From contig CM063110.1 of the NCBI GenBank assembly GCA_031841125.1, positions 14,007,626-14,071,625 of the forward strand: a stretch of 64,000 nt of DNA, given 5' to 3'. The notes beneath the pieces are model-generated. The model searched no databases and had not been told where the DNA came from. It saw nothing but the letters and a program-made list of their open reading frames with translations. Positions 39,701 through 48,700 of the stretch are shown here, piece by piece (within the stretch, counting starts at the first letter, position 1; each line of letters starts with the position of its first letter). Both the position numbers and the translations under genes were made by a program. Source of the stretch: Acanthococcus lagerstroemiae. Its lineage: Eukaryota; Arthropoda; Insecta; Hemiptera; Eriococcidae.

Positions 39701-42700
39701 GGTAACCCAAAAATAGGAACACTCAGTGGTAGAATTCAGGGAATATTCGGACAGAATAGCAATTTTACAAATGGAATTGAAAAGGATAAATATCTGAACT
39801 TAATTCAAGTATATTATGCACCAACAACGGCATCCCCGGAAGAAGAATGCGAAAAATTTTACCAAGAATTGACTCCAACCGTTCAAGAAAGAAGTAACAA
39901 CAAAAAGGATATAACGGTGCTAATGGGGCATTTGAACGGCCAGGTGGGAGAAAAAAAAAGGGAGTGGAAAGAAACGTGGGACCATACAATTTGGGAAAGA
40001 GGAACAAACGGGGAGAAAATTTAGTGAGATGGTGTCAAGAAAATTATCTTAAAGTTGAGAACACAAACTTTAAAAAGAGAAAGGGGAAATTATGGACGTG
40101 GCTAGCACCTGAGGTATAGTCAAATAGATTACGTTATCTCCCCAGTAAACCAAAACAATGCAAAAGACATCAATACAATAAACCACTTAAAATTTATATC
40201 AGACCACCGCCTTCTACAAATAAAGATCGAATGTTCGAAACAAAGAATTGCACCGAAATATAAAGGGAAAGATATGTTGAGGATGGGTGAAGATACTTTC
40301 GAGTGCAGTAATCAGGGTTGCCATAAATTTTCGTCTTTCCAGATACTGTTAAAGTTCTGCCAGTTACATGCCTACATATTATTCAAATTCCTTTCATAAA
40401 AGATGGCATAAAAGTTGAAAGTTATAGAAACTTTCAAAATAATTTCCTGAAAAATTTAGTTTTCATCACTTATGCACATTGTACAGCTAACTATCGATAG
40501 TTTTGGGGCTGATTAAAAATAAGAAGTGGCCCTGAATTGATTTTATTGGCTTTTTACTGGTTACGCCACCGAGTATGGAACATGAAAAAGTAGTAAGTTT
40601 CGATGCTTTCTAAATAAAACTATTACATTAAAACATGCAACTGTGTTTCCACGCATTTACATCGATACGCCCCAGTGCATGGACAAAATCGACGAGTTCA
40701 TTTTTGACGTGTGGAACGAGGACCTTACTCGACTTTCCGACTGCACCCTGACCGCCTTCGGGGTACTTCACACTCGGGGACACAATGCAACCACCAAATT
40801 AGTCTAAAAATAAAAATAAAGCTAAAAGCATGCAACTTGTTCGCCATTTGTGTTTACTTTCATCACGAGGGAACGAAAGTTCGTTGGACTGGTCGCATAC
40901 ATTACACACACGCATCGCGAATTAATCGTGACTATTTTAGATTCTAGAGATAAAGAAAAAAGAGTTCTTCAACGCAATACTAAAGCGAGGTCGTTAATTC
41001 ATCCGCAGGGTTACCGTAATTCAGTAATGCGGTAGTTGCGACAACAATGAGTAAAAACAGTCGAGGAATTTGAAAGAAAAGCAGAAAGAAAGCATGTGGG
41101 CATCACAATAGAATAATCAAGTTGAATGCACGTCGCAAATTGAGAGAGTTCTCACTGCGAGTGCGTGGGCTTGACATAAACATAATTGTCATTGACAATG
41201 GACTAGAAAAAAAAAAAAAAATTGTAATAGGCGGTTCTTGGTTAATTCTAATTCCAAAGGCACCGTCTTTATGAACGTATTAACGCGGCGGTAGGAATTG
41301 GAACTGATTTCATCGACTTGACAGATTTTTACGCAGTACAAAACGTATGCGATTCCTACGCAAAGTTAAGGAGACAAGATAGAGTACACCAACTTTTTGG
41401 CAATCAAATAACTTATCTTCCTGTGAAATCACGAGAAATGTCCGGTTTCACAAAGACGGAAATCTAATTACGAAGGGATGTCATGGGGGGGGGGGTGACA
41501 CATGTTCAGTAGGTCTCTTTGGGATCTTATAGTCATACTCTCATGCTTCCACACCAATGTATTACACTCACTTCTATTAATATCGATACATTTCACACTG
41601 TTGGTACATTTTCTTGTAGCACAGACGCGATAAGAATGAATATTCGAAGGGATGGCGGCGAAGGGGACACGTGTTTAGTACGCCTTTTTAGAACCTTGGT
41701 CATACCTAACGCCTCCTTGCCAATATGCTCCACTTACTTCTGTTCTATTAATATCGATGTTTTCCATACTAGGCACATTTTCTTTCAGCACAGAGTGATG
41801 AGAATGATTATTTAACATACGCCAATAAGTGGACAGGTGTACGGTGTGCTGAAAAAAAAAATAGCTGCCGTACCCATTGCCGGATGTTGGCGATCGCGGT
41901 TTCTGACGCGCGACTTTCCTGGGCAGGATTAGTCGGGGTGGTTTGCCGTTACTTTCCCCACAGTTTGTTGCGTTCAGAGTTTTCCTTCTCTATGACAAAG
42001 AGTGTGCAGCCGCAGTTCGCTTACTAGCCACGTGTTTACATAACGCTGAATGAGCTGGCCACGACGTGCACATACCAGTATCAGTCTTTTTTTAGGGCCG
42101 GTAGTGACCATGCTTGGGCGTCGTTCATGAACAACCTAAACTCGTTCCGTTCTCGTTCACTTTGAAAACAACTCGTTCACGTTCCGTTCATTTTAGACAT
42201 GAAGTCGTTCCCGTTCCTTTCGGTTCATTAGTGAAAGTGAACGACGTTCACTCTCGTTCATCAGTTCTTCAAAACAGTTTCCCACGTTTTCATTAATTTT
42301 TAGAAGGAGGGGGTGTGGTTCTTGAATCTTGAAGAAAGAAGGAACAGTTTTCAAGCTTATTGCTCCACATTTCTCTTCATCACAATCCACGAGTCACCAT
42401 CATACACATGTCATAGTCGCCCTATCTAATCATCTTTATCATGTGGATCATTATTGTAATAAGAGTGAGATTGATATCCGAGATCTGACGTACCACTTTT
42501 TAAATAATTATTCACATATCACATTCCATTGTTCAAAAAATTGTTATTATTATTGTATGAATTATCATACCAGCGCCTTTTCTTTTGTATGCAAAGAAAA
42601 AGAAAAAATATCTAAAAAATTTCATTAAAAAACTACATACATCAGTGGTGCCGACTGTAGCAAAGGGGTTGGAAAAAACATCTCTCGTTTTAAGCACCCC

Positions 42701-45700
42701 AGTTTCTTCAAGAGTGTTTTAAACACATAATTAGGCAACTTCCTGACTTTCCAGAAGTACCAACGGATAACCCAGTTGTTTGTTCTTAATGTTCTTAAGT
42801 TTATCAAAATTTGATTTTTAATTTTGTTTTCGATCTCATAATAAAAACAATAATACTGCCTATACTTCGAATATTGCATTATCTTTTTTATTCCTTTTTT
42901 GTTGCAATAAAATTTGTTTTACGAAAAGCGAAGGCGAAAACTAAGAAGATGTGAAGTAAATCACCAGAAAATGTACTACCTGTAGGGGAAAGCAAACTTG
43001 AAAAAAAGTTTCAAATATTTAAAATGCGAGTTTTTTCTTACTGGTCTAAATACTGTTTAAAACACACAGTGTTTTAAATATACTGTGATGTTCCCGGTTG
43101 GAACATGAAATTGCTACAACATTATTCGGTTGAACGTTTATTACAACAGACGAAACTCAACTCAAACTACACAACTGTACAATCGTGCCTACGCTTGCAA
43201 GCTACCACTGATAAGCGATAACCAATACGTACCACCACCTCCCTTCTAAAATCTTAATTAAAAAATAATACAAATATATACAAATAAATAAATCCAAATT
43301 CTTCTCCAATAACAAATAATTTCTCTCCCTTAAGCATTGCTTGGTGTGCCTAAGGCTCGGTATGTTAACCTCTCCGGAGGTACCCACACTCGGGAGGATC
43401 TTCTCAGGGTTTGATCTTGGTGCCTCCGCACCATGGTCCCATCTTCGATTCTTTCCGCTTGAACGATGTTTTCCCCTTCGTGGCCCACAACTTCCGCTTG
43501 TGACCATCGTTTCCTGTCATCTCCATTTTCACGAATCCAGATTCTCTCTCTCTCTCTCTCTTCCTTTCTTAACGCTCTCATTTATAGAAATTCAACTTTA
43601 CCGGACTTGATTATGAGACTGATTTTTGTATCCACCACATTGGATGCAACTATAGGGAGTTACATTCAAACCTTTCAATGTCTTAAGAATCTAGCCTGCC
43701 TCCTCTTTTGGGGAAGCCCTCAGGATTCTAAGGATTCTAACCAGTTAGGCTGGTAGCCAGCAGCCTGATGCAGGGGCCTGATTGGCCGAGTGGATAGCGT
43801 TGGTTTCCGAATCCGGAGGTCCCGGGTTCGAGTGCCCGTAGCAGCTCGCCAGATTTTGACCTAGGCCGGTTTTTCGGCCAGAAGGGAAGAGGGCTAAGAC
43901 AGCCCTAACAGCTCCCCTCCCCCGACGTTTTTGAGGTAATGCTCGAAAGGACGGATTCCAGGGCTCGGGTTGAGAGTAAAATAAAAAAGAAGACAATCAA
44001 CCTGATGCGCTGATAAACAGAAAAATCGACAGACAGCCGCTGAATACAGCACAATTAATTGCGTTGCGACACGGGTTAATTTTTTTTCGACCTCAAATTT
44101 TTTTCGCTTCATTTTTTAATAAAAATGAACAGAATTAAGGGGTTCTGCATAAAAAATTAAAATAATTTTTTTTTACAGTAGTAAATAACGACCACCCTAC
44201 TGTTCCTCCTGGTGCGACCGATGAGGTAGCAAGAGCGTAAGACAAGCAACGGTTGACTCGGAATTCACCCTTTCTCATTAAAGCCACCGAATAAGGTAAA
44301 AATATGGGTTTTATTTATTCAAAGTGTTGCTAATAGAAAATAACGTCGTAAACATTTTTTAACTGAAGAAGCACAGGAGCTTCAATTTGGTCCAGATTAA
44401 AAATCGGAAGCGATATTCGAAATCAGTGACACGAAACCACCCCTACTTCGATACTTCGTGCAATTTCTCGCCGGAGAAGCTGAATTCGTATTACGACCGT
44501 GCTCTGAAAGGGGTCGGATAAAAATCTGAGGCGATATTCGAAATCAGCGACTCAGAGCTAGGTTGGCTATCCTGCCCAAAAAACTGACTTTAGAATCTTG
44601 TACAGAATTTGAAACTTGGGAAAATTAGAGTAACCGGAATTAGCCTTTCCTTCGTGGAGCCTGAATGGTTTGGGGGGAGGGAAAATAACTATTAAAATGA
44701 ATTTTGGAACCCAGGTGAAAAAGCTGCAGTACATCTAACGACAAATGCTATGAAAGTAAAAAGGTGGTTGGAATCTGGAAAATTATGGCATCAGGGGAGG
44801 CGAAAGAGGCTTCAATTTAAGAGTATCGACAGGTACAATACAAGGTCATATATTTGAAAACAATGGACTCTTTCGAAACGCGATACTAATTATTATGCGG
44901 TCTTGAGATTTTTTTTTCAAATTTTGTGGATTAGTTACTCTTTCCCCAAAATCTCGGAAGTCCCTTTCATTCACCCTTATCTACATATGCGAAGGAGAGG
45001 GGAGCCGAAGAAAAACCGGATGATAGGATGTTCTGGTATTTTAACTTTCGTTTCATTACGACTTTCTCAAAAAAAAATTTTACACTGGGGAGAGGAGCTA
45101 GACTGAATATTTTTTCATTTTCGCGTCTTTTCGTGCCGATTTTCAGATTCTCGCAAACAGGATGAGATGAAAATACGAAATAGCTGATATTGGGAGAAGA
45201 GTACAGGTCGGCTGCTACAGGCTGGGTACTCGGAATGAACGTGGAGAGAACCTGCTACAATTTGCGGCTGAACAGAATATGGGCATGACAAACACATGGT
45301 TCAAGCAGCATGAGAGAAGACTGTACACCTGGCAAGCACCCAATGGAGAAACAAGAAATCAGATAGATTACATCATGGAGCAAAAACGCTGGAAATCCTC
45401 AATCCATACAGTCAAGACCGACCTATCCGGGAGCAGATGTGGGATCAGATCGCAGGATTTAGGACACGCCTACGCAGAATCACGCCGAACGCCAACAGAT
45501 AAGAAGCGAAGGAGTCACAACCATGGCTGGAAGTAGAGAAATGGACCCACTAGTGGTATGGGAACAGATGAAAAGGGCCATACAGAAAAGCACAGGAGAA
45601 GTAGTAGCACAGAGACCGAAAATGAGGAAGAAGCATCAACTCTGGATAATCGAGCGCACTCTGGACCTGATTGAGCTACGGAGGGATGCCAAATTGAGAG

Positions 45701-48700
45701 GCAATGCAGAACAGTATAGAGAACTAAATCGATGAGTACAGAGGGCATGTCGAGAAGATCGCGCCGAATTTATGGACCAAACATGCCAAGAAATACAGGA
45801 CAGCGCAAATAGAGGAGAGAGAAAAAGCTTATATAAGAAAATAAGCCAACTTGCCTGAAACTTCAAACCGCAGAGATGTAAGGTCAGGAATGTGGATGGC
45901 ACAGTGGTATGGAACAAAGCGAGTGTCCTAAACATCTGAAAGGACTACTGCGAGGAACTATACCGAGAGGAAGAAAAGAACACAGATAACTGTGCTCCAA
46001 AGATCACTATCTCGAGAGAAATAGACAGAACCTGAGATCATCATAGAGGAAGTTGGAGCCGCAATCAAGAGCTTAAAGAACGGGAAGGCACCGGACGGAG
46101 ACGGTATAGAGGCGGAAATGATAAAGGCCCTACAGAAAGAAGCAGAGATCGTCCTATGGCAAATGTGCAATCATGTGTAGCACACAGGAGACTGGCCAGA
46201 TGATTGGGTTAAGTCAATATTGATACCCATACATAAGAAATGGAACACTAGGATACGTGCCAATCACCGCACAAAAGCCATAATTTCACATGCAAGTAAG
46301 GTAATGGTGTGGGGGGACGTACGGCGATGCACGCATGCCAAAGTGGCCCCTATGACACCGCACCCCAGAACAGAAACTACTCTTTCGAGCATCGCATCAG
46401 TGAAGAGGTGAACGCTTTGGAGCCGGACCCGAGCCCCCATTTCTCCATGCCGGAACGGTACGCGCGTCCTGCCAAAGCCACCATGAGGTTCCCTACTGAC
46501 CAAGGTCCGCGCTCCCAGAGCGCTCGTCTGGAATTCAGGTCCCCCACAGCCGGACGTGCTGCCTCTTCCTCTTCACTCACACATCATGCGAGGCTCTGCC
46601 TGCCTGCTCCAGCCTTTGCACTGCTGAAAATCATAAACGAACGACTGAAGGCCTTCGGAACAGGCGAGATTCGTTACAAGGGAACAAATCCTCTGAACAT
46701 GCCAATTATCATAGAGAAATGCCGCGCATATAATGTCCCTGCAGTAATGTGCTTCATCGACTATACAAAAGCATTCGACTTGTGTCAACTGGAAAGCCCT
46801 AATGAGTGTGATGATGGAGATGGGTGTACCTGCACATCTGACGAATTTGGTAAAGACACTGTACAGAAGCAGTGAAATGACCGTAAGAATTGCAGGGGGA
46901 GGAGTCCAAATCTTTCAAGGCAGAACACGGTGTTAGACAGGGAAATATGTATATTGTTACCGCAGCTCTTCAATAAATATATGGAGAGAACATTATGAGA
47001 GAAGCGCTGGTAGACTGGAACGGCGGAATTTCAATAGGTGGTCGGAAAATCTCGAACTTAAGATACGCTAACGATACAACTCTACTGGCAACATCCGGTA
47101 GGTAAATGATGGAGCCGATTGAGCGCGTCAGGGTGATCAGCGAGAGATACGGACTATTCATTGATGCTCCGAAAACCAAAATTATGATAATAGATCGGGA
47201 GAATGCCCTGACTGACACTAACCTGCTGAGCGGATATGAAAAAATGGAGTCATTTGTATACCTACGGTCGCTGATTGATGTTAACGGTAGCTCCTCGACG
47301 AAGACAAGAAGAAGGACTGCTAGTGGAAAGGCCGCAATGATGAGACTGAAAAACTTCACCAGCGATAAGAAATGGTCCAGACACCTGATGAAGAAGCTTA
47401 TAAAAACGCTTATACTGCCGATATTTATGTACGCTGCAGAAATAAGGACTCTCAAAGAAGTGGATAGACAGCAGATCGACGCCTCTGAAATGTAGCTTTG
47501 GCGACGAATGATGCGGGTGTCGTGGACGGAACTCAGAACCAACTTGTCAATACGGGAGGAAGTGGAAGAACCGGAACAGCTGCACAAACTGTGTGAATAA
47601 CGGATTCGTCAGTTCTTTGGACACATTGCCAGGCGAAGCGGAGAAAATTTGGAGAAAACAATATTGCTCGGGAAGACACCAGGAAACCGAGGAAGAGGCT
47701 GGTCACCCACACGCTGGACGGATGGAATTCGAATCAAGTTTGAATCCGTGGCGAGAGCGGTTGACTTAGCACAATATCGGGAACGGTGGAGAGCACTCGC
47801 GGGTCAGAACGGTCAGAATTGACTGATAACCAAGGAGGAGAAGGGGACTGGTTCGCGTTCCGTCATATTTTTCGTGAAATGGTTCGTGAAAAGTCACGAA
47901 ATACCATAAGTGTATAGCCGCTCTAATAGAAAGATGCAGACACGAAACGAATACCATGAAAACGATTTCATCACACCAACACACTCTGTACTACTGCGAT
48001 AGGTGAGGGGGTTGTATTACCCACGCCCTTCGCCTGTGAAAGAAAAAAGATAAGAAACTAGCCTGAGCGAAGCGAAGAAAAGTTTTTTAAAATCAGAAAA
48101 ATAGGGTGAAATCTGTTTGAATCACTACAGAATTTCACAGTCGATTTTTTTACAAAATTCCCTGACTTTTAGGTGAAAAATGCTAAAAATTCCAAAATTC
48201 CCTGACTTTTCCAGGTTTTCCAGAGAATGGACACCCTGTCTGAGTGAGCTGGCCACGACGTGCACATACCAGTATCAGTCTTTTTTTTAGGTCCAATGGT
48301 GACACGCCCTGTGATTGTAGTGCCCTGTTCGTTCGAACTGGCGGGGGTTACAGGACGCGTTATCTTTCCACCTCAATTGATACTGTTAGCAGGGGTGTAT
48401 TCGAATAGCACTAGCTTTCCGGCGTTGGTGGTTTCGAACCAGAGAAGCAAGGACTGCGAATTGGGCACGTTAACCACTCAGCCATACAGCGACTTAAGGT
48501 GTGTTAACAAGGTAACAACTACATGCAAACAAGTTTCTACTTTTTCGCTGTGCTTCTGGGTGTGCTACCTTGGCGTGGTGAGGGGACTTGAAAAAACGAA
48601 AGCACATAGAAGAAAGAAAGAGAACTCCGACAGATGAACCCTGATGAAAACAAGGGAAAACTACATTACTATTTTTCCCAGGAGATGCGTCTCCACCACA

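Noticed and set aside
43202..43507. 101-aa minus-strand protein
   Set aside because: It overlaps the gypsy-like frame in another phase and runs into the putative LTR; no domain is visible.
43773..43850. tRNA gene on the plus strand
   Set aside because: A and B boxes are present, but the arms do not pair as a full tRNA. The similarity continues for another 150 bp into a body shared with 62534-62756, and target duplications flank it: it is a SINE.
46309..46875. 188-aa gene
   Set aside because: It is a fusion of a GC-rich insert with part of a dead LINE reverse transcriptase.
46970..47587. 205-aa minus-strand protein
   Set aside because: It is antisense to the LINE reverse transcriptase, which reads recognisable motifs on the plus strand.
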